The position numbers were made by a program, and so were the translations under genes. Source: Streptococcus sp. (GTDB lineage: Bacteria > Bacillota > Bacilli > Lactobacillales > Streptococcaceae). From it: a stretch of DNA of 64,000 nt. Numbering within the stretch: position 1 is the first letter of the stretch; each line of letters opens with the position of its first letter. The DNA lies in the NCBI GenBank assembly GCA_030528055.1, contig JAUMZQ010000006.1, positions 55,658 through 119,657 of the forward strand, read 5' to 3'. Under the pieces are notes generated by a model. That model saw nothing but the letters and a program-made list of their open reading frames with translations. It was not told where the DNA came from and searched no databases. This document shows positions 1-7,323 of this stretch, piece by piece.

Positions 1-1341
1 TATATAGCTATCTCAGTGGAAAACCCGGTTCAAGCTATTAGTCAATTTTTCTTAGCTGTTTTAATGGTCATTCTAGCAACTTATCTCCTTTTTAACGCTG
101 GCTCTATTAAATTGTTGCAATTCTTAAAAAATAGAAAAACTTATTACTACCAAACACAAAACTTCATTTCACTTTCTAATTTAATTTTTAGGATGAAGAA
201 AAATGCAATGGGACTAGCAACGATTTCGATTCTCTCCACCATGCTTTTGGTAACTTTAGTGGGGAGTTTGAATATTTATGTTAGTGGAACCAATTATCTA
301 GCAACTCTTTATCCAAAAGATTACAATATTTCTCTGACAAAATCTACAAATGACTTTAGTCCAAGTATTTTAGAAGATATTAAACAAATTGCAGAAAAAG
401 ATCATATAAAGAAAGCAACTTATTTAGATGTGGTAAGTAAATCAGTTTATATTAAACAGATTTCTAATAATAAAATTGTGTTAGAAAATACAGCTGATGG
501 AAATACTTTACAAAGTGAAAGCAACGGAGCTATTTATCTACTAAATCCTCAAGGCTATAAACAATTAACTGGAAAAGACATGACTTTAGAGGATAAAGAA
601 ATAGCCATTTTCAGTAAAAACTTACCTATTTCTTCTGAACAAAATCTAGAAATTGATGGAAAAAAATGGAACATTAAACAAGTCCTTGAAAATAATATTG
701 TACACGGAAAGATAGGTAATACGACAGAGGTAGTAGCTCCTAATATACTCCTTATTGTTGTAAATGATCTCAATCAGATAGGAACAAATAAAGGAGACTA
801 TACTTATTCCATTGGGATAGATGCGGAAGATAAAGATAATACAACTTTTTTAGATAGTGTCAGTGACTATTTGAGTTCATTATCCAGTCAAGAAGAGAAG
901 GTTACAACATCTGCAAATATACGCTTTTACATAGAAAAAGACTATAAGATTACGGTTGGAAGTCTCTTCTTTATAGGACTCTTTTTATCTGCTATATTCT
1001 TAATGGGAACTGTATTGATTATCTATTACAAACAGATCTCAGAAGGTTATGAGGATCGTGAAAGTTTCTTAACATTACAAAAAGTTGGATTAGATGAGAA
1101 ACAAATTAAACAAACTATTCGTAAACAGATCTTAACAGTTTTCTTTCTTCCAGTCTTCTTTGCTTTTCTGCATATTGCTTTTGCATTTAAGATGATACAA
1201 AAAATTGTCTTTATTTTAGGAGGATATGATGTTCTGCTGTTAATTCAAACAACGATTGCTATCTGTCTTATCTTTTTACTAGCCTATATTTCAGTTTTCT
1301 TATTAACTTCCAGAAGTTATCGCCGAATCATCAGTCGTTAA
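1..1341 (+). CDS. BceB-type ABC transporter permease, C-terminal part (5' end outside window)
   Basis: The frame is open to the window edge. The GTG at 16 is internal, because the residues before it (YIAIS) align with YLALS of the complete BceB-type permease at 10474-12483. The two share long stretches such as MKKNAMGLATISILST and YKQISEGYEDRE. Visible are an FtsX-like segment near residues 65-90, an extracytoplasmic loop of about 220 residues and three C-terminal membrane helices. BceB-type permeases sense and remove cell-wall-active peptides such as bacitracin together with a BceA ATPase, which here should lie upstream of the window. A terminator follows directly. The family is clear; the substrate is unknown. 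Confidence 0.85.
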   Translation, partial: YIAISVENPVQAISQFFLAVLMVILATYLLFNAGSIKLLQFLKNRKTYYYQTQNFISLSNLIFRMKKNAMGLATISILSTMLLVTLVGSLNIYVSGTNYLATLYPKDYNISLTKSTNDFSPSILEDIKQIAEKDHIKKATYLDVVSKSVYIKQISNNKIVLENTADGNTLQSESNGAIYLLNPQGYKQLTGKDMTLEDKEIAIFSKNLPISSEQNLEIDGKKWNIKQVLENNIVHGKIGNTTEVVAPNILLIVVNDLNQIGTNKGDYTYSIGIDAEDKDNTTFLDSVSDYLSSLSSQEEKVTTSANIRFYIEKDYKITVGSLFFIGLFLSAIFLMGTVLIIYYKQISEGYEDRESFLTLQKVGLDEKQIKQTIRKQILTVFFLPVFFAFLHIAFAFKMIQKIVFILGGYDVLLLIQTTIAICLIFLLAYISVFLLTSRSYRRIISR

Positions 1342-1352
1342 GGATTCTAATC

Positions 1353-1388
1353 AAAAAGTTCTTTGTTATAAAAACAAAGAGCTTTTTT
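1353..1388 (+). terminator. Rho-independent terminator after the truncated bceB-like gene
   Basis: AAAGTTCTTTGTT pairs with AACAAAGAGCTTT across a short AT loop with one wobble pair, and a T-run follows. It lies 12 bases after the stop codon. Confidence 0.8.
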
Positions 1389-1473
1389 TATTTCTTATAT
1401 AACCGCTTGTGTTGATTATTTAACCTCTTATCAAAAAAACAGAGATTTTTAAAAAATAACATGCTATTCTACC

Positions 1474-1541
1474 TTTAGATTAAGAAATAAAAACATTGAT
1501 CAATAAACAAACTGGAATGAACCTATTATTTCAAATCTAAA
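1474..1541. promoter_or_regulatory. Inverted repeat upstream of the ABC/LytTR operon
   Basis: TTTAGATT at 1474-1481 is matched by its exact reverse complement AATCTAAA at 1534-1541, flanking an AT-rich stretch just before the ribosome binding site GGAGGAG of the operon. A TATTAT box lies at 1524-1529 without a well-spaced -35. It could be an operator or UTR structure for the downstream LytTR regulator. This rests on symmetry and position only. Confidence 0.3.
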
Positions 1542-1562
1542 AAGATAATTGGAGGAGACACC

Positions 1563-2429
1563 ATGTTAGAAACAAAAAAACTAACTAAAACGTATGGAAA
1601 CACTGTTGCAGTGAATGGCTTAGATATTCACATCAAAAGAGGAAGTTTCACAGCTATTTTAGGACCGAACGGAGCAGGAAAGTCTACGACTATTCAAATG
1701 TTGATCGGTTTGTTGCAACCAACATCTGGTTCTATTAACTATGCTGAAAAAACAAAATTAGGAGTTGTTTTTCAAAATAGTGTGTTAGACGGTATGTTAA
1801 CGGTAAAGGAAAATTTAGAAATCCGTGCTAAACAATACAAGCATATTGAGAAAAATAAAATTGACCAACTAATCAAAGAGTTGGGCTTAACGAATTTTGT
1901 TCAACAAAAATATCACACCTTATCGGGTGGACAAAAAAGACGAGTAGATATTGCACGCGCATTGTTAAACAGTCCAGATATTCTCTTTTTAGATGAGCCG
2001 ACCACAGGACTTGATATTCAAACAAGGAATGTCATTTGGGATTTGCTCATCCAACTTCAAAAAGAGAAAAAGATGACAGTGGTGTTAACAACTCACTATT
2101 TGAATGAAGCAGATAATGCCGATATGATTTATGTTGTAGATCATGGGAAAGTTATTGCTAGAGGTTCGGCTGATTACATCAAGTTACAATATGCTTGTAA
2201 TTTATTGAAAATTGTCACAAAAACAAGGGATGTCTTTATTCAGATTTTAAAAAATCATCAAATTGACTACGAAGAATTGAAATCAGGAGAGTTTCTGATG
2301 AAACCAGAAGATATAGAACAAACCTTTAATATTTTGGGGTGGACACGTCCTTATATTGAACAATTTGAGTTTCGTCAAGGAACAATGGATGACGCTTTTA
2401 TAGCTTTGACAGGAAAAGAGGTACGTTAA
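1563..2429 (+). CDS. ABC transporter ATP-binding protein (ABC-2 type exporter)
   Basis: This is a 288-residue nucleotide-binding subunit. The Walker A motif GPNGAGKST is at residues 34-42, the signature LSGGQ at about 120-124, and the Walker B with catalytic Glu (LDEPT) near 145, followed by the switch His in LTTHY. The C-terminal 80 residues are the variable tail typical of drug or antibiotic exporters. GGAGGAG precedes the ATG. Its stop codon abuts the start of the permease gene, so the two should form one exporter. The substrate cannot be told from sequence; bacteriocin, lantibiotic or drug export or immunity are family-typical roles. Confidence 0.9.
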   Translation: MLETKKLTKTYGNTVAVNGLDIHIKRGSFTAILGPNGAGKSTTIQMLIGLLQPTSGSINYAEKTKLGVVFQNSVLDGMLTVKENLEIRAKQYKHIEKNKIDQLIKELGLTNFVQQKYHTLSGGQKRRVDIARALLNSPDILFLDEPTTGLDIQTRNVIWDLLIQLQKEKKMTVVLTTHYLNEADNADMIYVVDHGKVIARGSADYIKLQYACNLLKIVTKTRDVFIQILKNHQIDYEELKSGEFLMKPEDIEQTFNILGWTRPYIEQFEFRQGTMDDAFIALTGKEVR

Positions 2430-3293
2430 ATGTTAGCATTAGTTAAAAGAAATTTTTTACTTTATTTTAGAAATCGTAGTGGTGTTATTTTCTCTCTTTT
2501 GGGAGCTTTGATCTCTTTTATTCTTTATATTGTTTTTTTGAAGCATAATATTCAAACAGCTTGGTCAAAATTACCCGATACGAATCAGCTACTAGATGCT
2601 TGGTTAATTGGAGGAACTCTTACGATTACAGGTTTGACCACGACATTTTCCGCCCTATCACGGATTGTAAGTGATCGTGAAGCAAAAGTGACACAAGATC
2701 TTTATGTTACAGATTTAGGATATTGGGCTTTACAATTCAGTTATATGATTAGCTCTATCGTCATTGGATTTTGTATGCAAATCATTATGTTTCTCATTAT
2801 GTTGTGTTATTTTATCTTTGATGATCAGTTTACTTTTGATTGGAATCTTGTACCGCAATTATTAGTGATTACATTACTGACTGCTATTCTTTCAACCATC
2901 ATCAATGCTATAGTAGTCAATTATTTTAAATCTATTGATAGTTTGGGTAAATTAGCCACTGTCATTGGAGCCGCATCAGGTTTTTTGGTGGGAACATATA
3001 TTCCAATCGGCGCTCTACCAACTTTTGCTCAAAATATTGTTAAAGCTTTTCCTTTTAGTTATACCGCTTCTTTGTTCAGACAAGTGCTGATGAAAGAAAA
3101 AGTGAATGAGGCTTTTAAGGGCAATGCTACGATGCACCATGATTTTGAAAAAGCAATGGGGATTCGTCTAAATTTAGATCATTTATTGACAATGCAGGAA
3201 ACATACTATATAGTTGTAGTAGTTTTATTCGCCGTCGTTCTTATTTGGTTTCTTCAAAATGCTTATATGAAAACTAAGATAAAAACCAATTAA
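2430..3293 (+). CDS. ABC-2 type transporter permease
   Basis: This 287-residue protein has about six hydrophobic segments, one near residues 20-38 and five between roughly 55 and 280, as in ABC-2 membrane subunits. A conserved-looking loop between helices carries SRIVSDREAKVTQDLY. The ATG follows the TAA of the ATPase gene with no gap, which implies translational coupling. It is the pore partner of the ATPase at 1563-2429. The LytTR and DUF3021 genes follow within about 40 bases and probably regulate it. The function class is clear; the cargo is unknown. Confidence 0.88.
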   Translation: MLALVKRNFLLYFRNRSGVIFSLLGALISFILYIVFLKHNIQTAWSKLPDTNQLLDAWLIGGTLTITGLTTTFSALSRIVSDREAKVTQDLYVTDLGYWALQFSYMISSIVIGFCMQIIMFLIMLCYFIFDDQFTFDWNLVPQLLVITLLTAILSTIINAIVVNYFKSIDSLGKLATVIGAASGFLVGTYIPIGALPTFAQNIVKAFPFSYTASLFRQVLMKEKVNEAFKGNATMHHDFEKAMGIRLNLDHLLTMQETYYIVVVVLFAVVLIWFLQNAYMKTKIKTN

Positions 3294-3333
3294 TGTTAGA
3301 ATGAGTGCAATATAGTAAGAAAGAGAGAAAATC

Positions 3334-3789
3334 GTGAAGATACAGTTTGAGCTAGAAGAAACCATTCCTGCAAACGATCCATTGGTTACCGTGAAAGCTG
3401 AAAAATTAGGTGTAGAAGTGAAATCTCTCATGGATTATTTACAACAATACCAAGCAACTCGCGGAACTGTTATTCCGATAAAAACAGATGATCGTATCAT
3501 TATGGTGAAGATAGATGATATTATTCTTGCGGATATCAATCAAACAGAACTCTTGATTTATAGTATGGAAGGTGTTTATACAACAACAGAAAGTCTCATT
3601 CACTTCCAAAACAGACTAAAAAGTCAAAATTTCATCCAAATTTCAAAGCATGCTCTCATAAATATTGATCATCTACAGTCTTTGTCAGATAGTTTTTCAG
3701 GAAATATGACAGCAAAATTAAGCAATCATCATAAGACTAGTGTCAGTCGTCGTTATGTCAAGAATTTGATGGATTTCTTGGGAATCTAG
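3334..3789 (+). CDS. LytTR-family DNA-binding regulator
   Basis: This is a 151-residue protein. Residues of about 45-150 have the LytTR pattern: an IPIKTDDRIIMVKIDDIIL strand region, then TTESLIHFQNRL, and a C-terminal SKHALINIDHL and SVSRRYVKNL. There is no receiver domain, so this is not a classical two-component regulator. The start is GTG at 3334, giving MKIQFELEE; an upstream ATG at 3301 runs into a stop at once. It is followed by DUF3021. LytTR regulator plus membrane-protein pairs form the LytTR regulatory systems of streptococci, such as HdrRM and BrsRM, where the membrane protein inhibits the regulator. That mode of action is inferred here. Confidence 0.85.
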   Translation: MKIQFELEETIPANDPLVTVKAEKLGVEVKSLMDYLQQYQATRGTVIPIKTDDRIIMVKIDDIILADINQTELLIYSMEGVYTTTESLIHFQNRLKSQNFIQISKHALINIDHLQSLSDSFSGNMTAKLSNHHKTSVSRRYVKNLMDFLGI

Positions 3790-3798
3790 GAGGAAATA

Positions 3799-4212
3799 AT
3801 GAGAAAAATTTTAAAAAATATGATAGCGGGTGTACGAACAGGAAGCGCCGTCTATCTTTTAGCTGTAGTCTTACATATTCAAAAAAATACACTTTCAAGT
3901 ATTTATAGTGTTCTAGTTGTCAGTGCTTTGATAGGATTATTATCACAGATATTTGAAATAGAACGTCTTTCTTTTCTAAGCTGTTTAATATTACACTTTA
4001 TAGGAACATCTATCCTTGTTCTAAGTTTCAATGGGTGGAGTTACTTAGCAGTAACCAGCATTTATTTTTGGGTGAATTTTGTATTGATTTATCTATTTAT
4101 TTGGGCTTGTGTGTATTTGGATAATTACCTTAAAACACAGAAGATTAATCTAGTTCTGAAAAAGAGAAATAAAATCAGAGGATTCAATAAAAAAGATGAA
4201 AAAAACGAATGA
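3799..4212 (+). CDS. DUF3021 family membrane protein
   Basis: This 137-residue protein has about four membrane segments (residues 12-30, 37-55, 63-80 and 88-112) and a very basic cytosolic tail. This is the DUF3021 layout, and such genes habitually follow a LytTR regulator. AGGAGG sits just before the ATG, 9 bases after the LytTR gene. By analogy with streptococcal LytTR regulatory systems it may hold the regulator inactive at the membrane, but nothing in the sequence proves this. The last codons form one arm of a terminator hairpin. Confidence 0.8.
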   Translation: MRKILKNMIAGVRTGSAVYLLAVVLHIQKNTLSSIYSVLVVSALIGLLSQIFEIERLSFLSCLILHFIGTSILVLSFNGWSYLAVTSIYFWVNFVLIYLFIWACVYLDNYLKTQKINLVLKKRNKIRGFNKKDEKNE

Positions 4213-4237
4213 GTGAGCAATTCATTCGTTTTTTATT
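4202..4237. terminator. Bidirectional terminator between convergent genes
   Basis: AAAACGAATGA, which contains the DUF3021 stop codon, pairs with TTCATTCGTTTT around an 8-base loop. T-runs lie on both strands, so it can serve the LytTR operon and the convergent gene at 4250-5197. Confidence 0.8.
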
Positions 4238-4249
4238 TTCTATCGTAGA

Positions 4250-5197
4250 TTAGATTCCCAATTTAATATAAGGGAAATGCTGGTAAAGATAATCAAATGT
4301 TGATTGAAGTTTACTATCTGTTGTTTTCTTTATATTGCGAATTGGCATTTGCAATGGTTTCTTTTGATTTTGTCGAACAACTCTTAAATAAGAGGCCTGT
4401 TTGACAGCTATCCCATATCGACGTACTGTAAAAATATAATGATAAATTTGTTCTACATTGGTCAAATCCACAGCTGAAAAACTGCCATAATAAGTAATGA
4501 GATGTTGTTTATAGATAGCGATTTTGAGTTCATCATCTCTAAAATCTGCTTGTTCATAAAGAGTATTGATATTATTTTCTAATTCAGGATAAGTCGAGTA
4601 GACTTCGTTGTACGCTGCTATAACACGCTTTCGAGTGATCAAACCAATTCCAAAGAAGAGGGCTGATAAGGCAAAAAAGATAATAGATGTAATTAAACTA
4701 GATGTTTGTCCCGACTGAAATTCTGTTAGTGAAACATAAGTATTATCTGCTAATTTTTCCTTAAATTCTGTAGACTCACTTGCAGCCATTTCATTTATAA
4801 GATCATAGTATTGAGAAATCATATTTTTGTTGGGGGCAGAATTTGAAGTATTCATAAATTTCCCGACAATTCGTTGTGGTTTCTTTTCTAAATTCTCATT
4901 ATTTTGAAGTAACTTGGTAATTTGAGGATCGTTTTCTTTTGCTTGAAGTCCAGCATATCCATCCTTGTATTGAACAAGCCACACTTCTGTATCATCGTCT
5001 ACAGTGATAATCGGCGTAGAGGAAATACCATAAATATCTAGTAGAACTGTTTCAGAAGATGGAGTTTCGTCTCCTTGGTAAATAGTCTTGGGATGACTAC
5101 TGTCAAAACGATAGACTAACATTCCCACAGCTACCGCTAAGAGGATAAAGCCAACGAAACCATAGACAATAAGTGTTATATTCTTTTTTTCTTTCAT
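4250..5197 (-). CDS. Uncharacterised membrane protein with PH-like cytosolic domain, paralogue 1
   Basis: This 315-residue protein is not assigned to a named family. It has a short basic N-terminus (MKEKKN), a membrane helix at about 7-29, an extracytoplasmic region of about 135 residues, a second helix at about 167-187, then a cytosolic domain with YPELENNINTLYEQADFRDD and LITYYGSFSAVDL. The last part, ending in MPIRNIKKTTDSKL, has a strand/turn pattern reminiscent of bacterial PH-like domains; this is inference. Its ectodomain and C-terminus match paralogue 3 (6089-7009), and paralogue 2 (5349-5945) shares only the membrane and C-terminal parts. GGAG lies before the ATG. The function is unknown. 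Confidence 0.7.
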   Translation of the reverse strand: MKEKKNITLIVYGFVGFILLAVAVGMLVYRFDSSHPKTIYQGDETPSSETVLLDIYGISSTPIITVDDDTEVWLVQYKDGYAGLQAKENDPQITKLLQNNENLEKKPQRIVGKFMNTSNSAPNKNMISQYYDLINEMAASESTEFKEKLADNTYVSLTEFQSGQTSSLITSIIFFALSALFFGIGLITRKRVIAAYNEVYSTYPELENNINTLYEQADFRDDELKIAIYKQHLITYYGSFSAVDLTNVEQIYHYIFTVRRYGIAVKQASYLRVVRQNQKKPLQMPIRNIKKTTDSKLQSTFDYLYQHFPYIKLGI

Positions 5198-5315
5198 TTA
5201 TTTTTCTCCAAAAATTTAGATGATAAAATCTACTTCCTAAAATAGTATAACATTTTCAGGCATGATTGTATATATAGATACTATACTACGCTTTATCATA
5301 AACATTTATTTTGAA

Positions 5316-5350
5316 AATAAAAAAGACAATCTCTATCAAGGAGACTATCT
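5316..5350 (-). terminator. Terminator after paralogue 2
   Basis: On the minus strand GATAGTCTC pairs with GAGATTGTC, using two wobble pairs, ahead of a T-run. It closely resembles the terminator after paralogue 3 at 6030-6064, so gene and terminator were probably duplicated together. Confidence 0.7.
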
Positions 5351-5945
5351 ATTTTGGGATATAAGGATTTCTTAATGTAGGTCTTATTATAACATCAGGG
5401 AAATGCTTGTGAATGTATTCAAAAGTTGTTAATAATTTGCTATCAGTAAGTATCTTGAGGCTACGAATCGGCATTGCTAATTGTGTTCCTCGATTTTTTA
5501 CAGATACTCTCAAATTATAATAATGGAATGTAATCCCACGAACAGAAGTGGTTGTAATATAATGGTAAATCATATAGGTGTTGTTTAGGTCTGCAACACA
5601 AAATTCTCTATAATGAGTTACTAGATGATGTTTGTAGATAATAATATTTAGTTTATCATCTCTAAAATCCGCTTGTTCATAAAGGTTATTAATATTATTT
5701 TGTAATTCAGGGTAGGTGGTGTAGATCTCATTATATGCTTTTATAATACGTCTACGAGTCGAAATACCTGCAATTAAGATAAAAATTGCAAGAATAAAGA
5801 AAACAGCAGTTATCAATAAGATATAAAAAGTAGTTGAAGCGTAACCACCTTCTAAGATGCCTATAAACATAGTTATAGATATTAGTAGAAAGATTGGGCT
5901 AATAATGCAAGAAAGTATTAATGCAAAGTTCTTTTTTTCTCTCAT
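5349..5945 (-). CDS. Uncharacterised membrane protein, paralogue 2, lacking the ectodomain
   Basis: The chosen start gives MREKKN, which aligns with MKEKKN of both paralogues and has GGAGA upstream; the longer frame from 5984 adds 13 residues without homology. The 198-residue product keeps two membrane helices and the C-terminal cytosolic domain (YPELQNNINNLYEQADFRDD, LVTHYREFCVADL, TDSKLLTTFEYI). It lacks the roughly 130-residue extracytoplasmic region of its neighbours; the helices are joined by a short GGYAS-type loop. The C-terminal domain is closest to paralogue 3. It also carries an extra tail after HFPD. This may be a natural short form or a deletion derivative. The function is unknown. 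Confidence 0.65.
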   Translation of the reverse strand: MREKKNFALILSCIISPIFLLISITMFIGILEGGYASTTFYILLITAVFFILAIFILIAGISTRRRIIKAYNEIYTTYPELQNNINNLYEQADFRDDKLNIIIYKHHLVTHYREFCVADLNNTYMIYHYITTTSVRGITFHYYNLRVSVKNRGTQLAMPIRSLKILTDSKLLTTFEYIHKHFPDVIIRPTLRNPYIPK

Positions 5946-6029
5946 ATTTCTCCTAAAATTGAACGAATGATACATCTCTGACATAGTATATCACTTTCAA
6001 ATAGGGTTGTAAATCTTTCTATTTTGAAA

Positions 6030-6064
6030 ATAAAAAAAGATAGTCTCTACCAAGGGGACTATCT
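6030..6064 (-). terminator. Terminator after paralogue 3
   Basis: On the minus strand GATAGTCCC pairs with GAGACTATC around CTTGGTA, and a run of T follows. The base sequence is strongly similar to the hairpin at 5316-5350. Confidence 0.75.
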
Positions 6065-6088
6065 ATTTTTTAATATCAAGAAAATTTC

Positions 6089-7009
6089 TTAAATTCCAAA
6101 TTCAATATAAGGGAAATGTTTATGAATATATTCAAAAGTTGTCAACAGTTTGCTATCAGTCGCTTTCTTGATATTGCGAATTGGCATTGACAATAGTTTA
6201 TTTTGATCTATTCGAGAAACTTTTAAATAAGAATGATAGTAAGTAAGTCCATGGTTGTGTGTAGTCATCATGTGATGGGACACCATATCTACTTTGTTTA
6301 AGTCCACGGCACAGAAGATTCTATAGTTCGTTACGAGATGGTGTTTATAGATAATGATGTTCAACTGATTATCTATAAAATTGGCATGTTTATAGAGATT
6401 ATCAATGTTATTGTGTAATTCAGGATAGGCTGCATAGATTTCTTCGTAGGCATTTACGATGTGTCTGCGAGTTATGATACCAGAAACTAAAATAACAATA
6501 GCCCCAATAAAGAAACCACCTGACATCAATAGGGTATTGGTTTGTCCAGATTGAAATTCAGAAAGTGATACATAAGTTGTACGAGCTAACTCTGGTGGTG
6601 CTGTTGCAAAATCTTTACCATAACCAATGATAAAGCCGTTTGTATTTGAATCGCGTGTAGTACTGAAAAGCTTCCCAACTATTCGTTGAGGGTTATTTTT
6701 CAAGCTATCAGCTTGCTGAGTTAACTGGGAAATGAGGGGGTCATTTTCTTTTACCTGAAGCCCAACATAGCCATCCTTATATTGAACAATCCATACTTGG
6801 GTATGGTTTTTAACATTTATAATAGGCTGAGTATCAATACCATAAATATCTAAAGAAACAGTCTGAGTAGATACTGTTCCATCACCGCTATAAGAAACGG
6901 TTGGATTTTCCGAACGAAAATAGCTCTTTAATATCATCCCAGATACGACACAACAAACAATACTAGCAAGACAAGCAAGTACTAGTACAAGGTTCTTTTT
7001 TTCTTTCAT
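6089..7009 (-). CDS. Uncharacterised membrane protein with PH-like cytosolic domain, paralogue 3
   Basis: This 306-residue protein has the same architecture as paralogue 1: basic MKEKKN start, helix 1 at about 7-27, an ectodomain of about 130 residues (shared SLDIYGI, VQYKDGYVGLQVKENDP and NPQRIVGK), a second helix near 160-180 after the shared SEFQSGQT, then the cytosolic domain. GGGAGAG lies before the ATG. It is the first gene of the minus-strand set and is divergent from the adhesin at 7324, sharing the AT-rich region 7010-7323. No catalytic motif is visible. A sensing or immunity role is possible but is speculation. Confidence 0.7.
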   Translation of the reverse strand: MKEKKNLVLVLACLASIVCCVVSGMILKSYFRSENPTVSYSGDGTVSTQTVSLDIYGIDTQPIINVKNHTQVWIVQYKDGYVGLQVKENDPLISQLTQQADSLKNNPQRIVGKLFSTTRDSNTNGFIIGYGKDFATAPPELARTTYVSLSEFQSGQTNTLLMSGGFFIGAIVILVSGIITRRHIVNAYEEIYAAYPELHNNIDNLYKHANFIDNQLNIIIYKHHLVTNYRIFCAVDLNKVDMVSHHMMTTHNHGLTYYHSYLKVSRIDQNKLLSMPIRNIKKATDSKLLTTFEYIHKHFPYIEFGI

Positions 7010-7323
7010 TTTTCTCTCCCAATTCTCCTAAAATTGAATGAATAATTTATCTCTAAGACAGTATATCACTTTCAAATATAGTTGTAAATCTATTTTAAGC
7101 TATTTATATATCAGTATTACAAAATAGTAAAATATTATTACAAATTGTTATCAAATGTTTTCAAAATATTAACATCTATGGAGCTATCACGGTTAATATG
7201 GTAAACTATATATAGTATATTATATTTGGTTAATTTTGTCTTTGTTGCAAAAAGATAGATAAAAAATTGCGTGATTATAACTATACACTATTTATTGTGA
7301 CAAAATTAAGAAAGGAAGACTAA
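7010..7323. promoter_or_regulatory. AT-rich divergent intergenic region with inverted repeats
   Basis: This spacer between a minus-strand membrane gene and the adhesin holds no gene that I can see. ATATTAAC at 7166-7173 is repeated inverted as GTTAATAT at 7192-7199 (18-base spacer), and ACTATATATAGT at 7205-7216 is a perfect palindrome. Several TATAAT-like boxes exist but none has a convincing -35. AAAGGAAG before 7324 is the ribosome binding site of the adhesin. These repeats are candidate operators for the adhesin or its divergent neighbour. Confidence 0.4.

Noticed and set aside
5946-5984. 13-codon N-terminal extension of paralogue 2
   Set aside because: No homology to the sister proteins, while the internal ATG aligns with theirs and has GGAGA.
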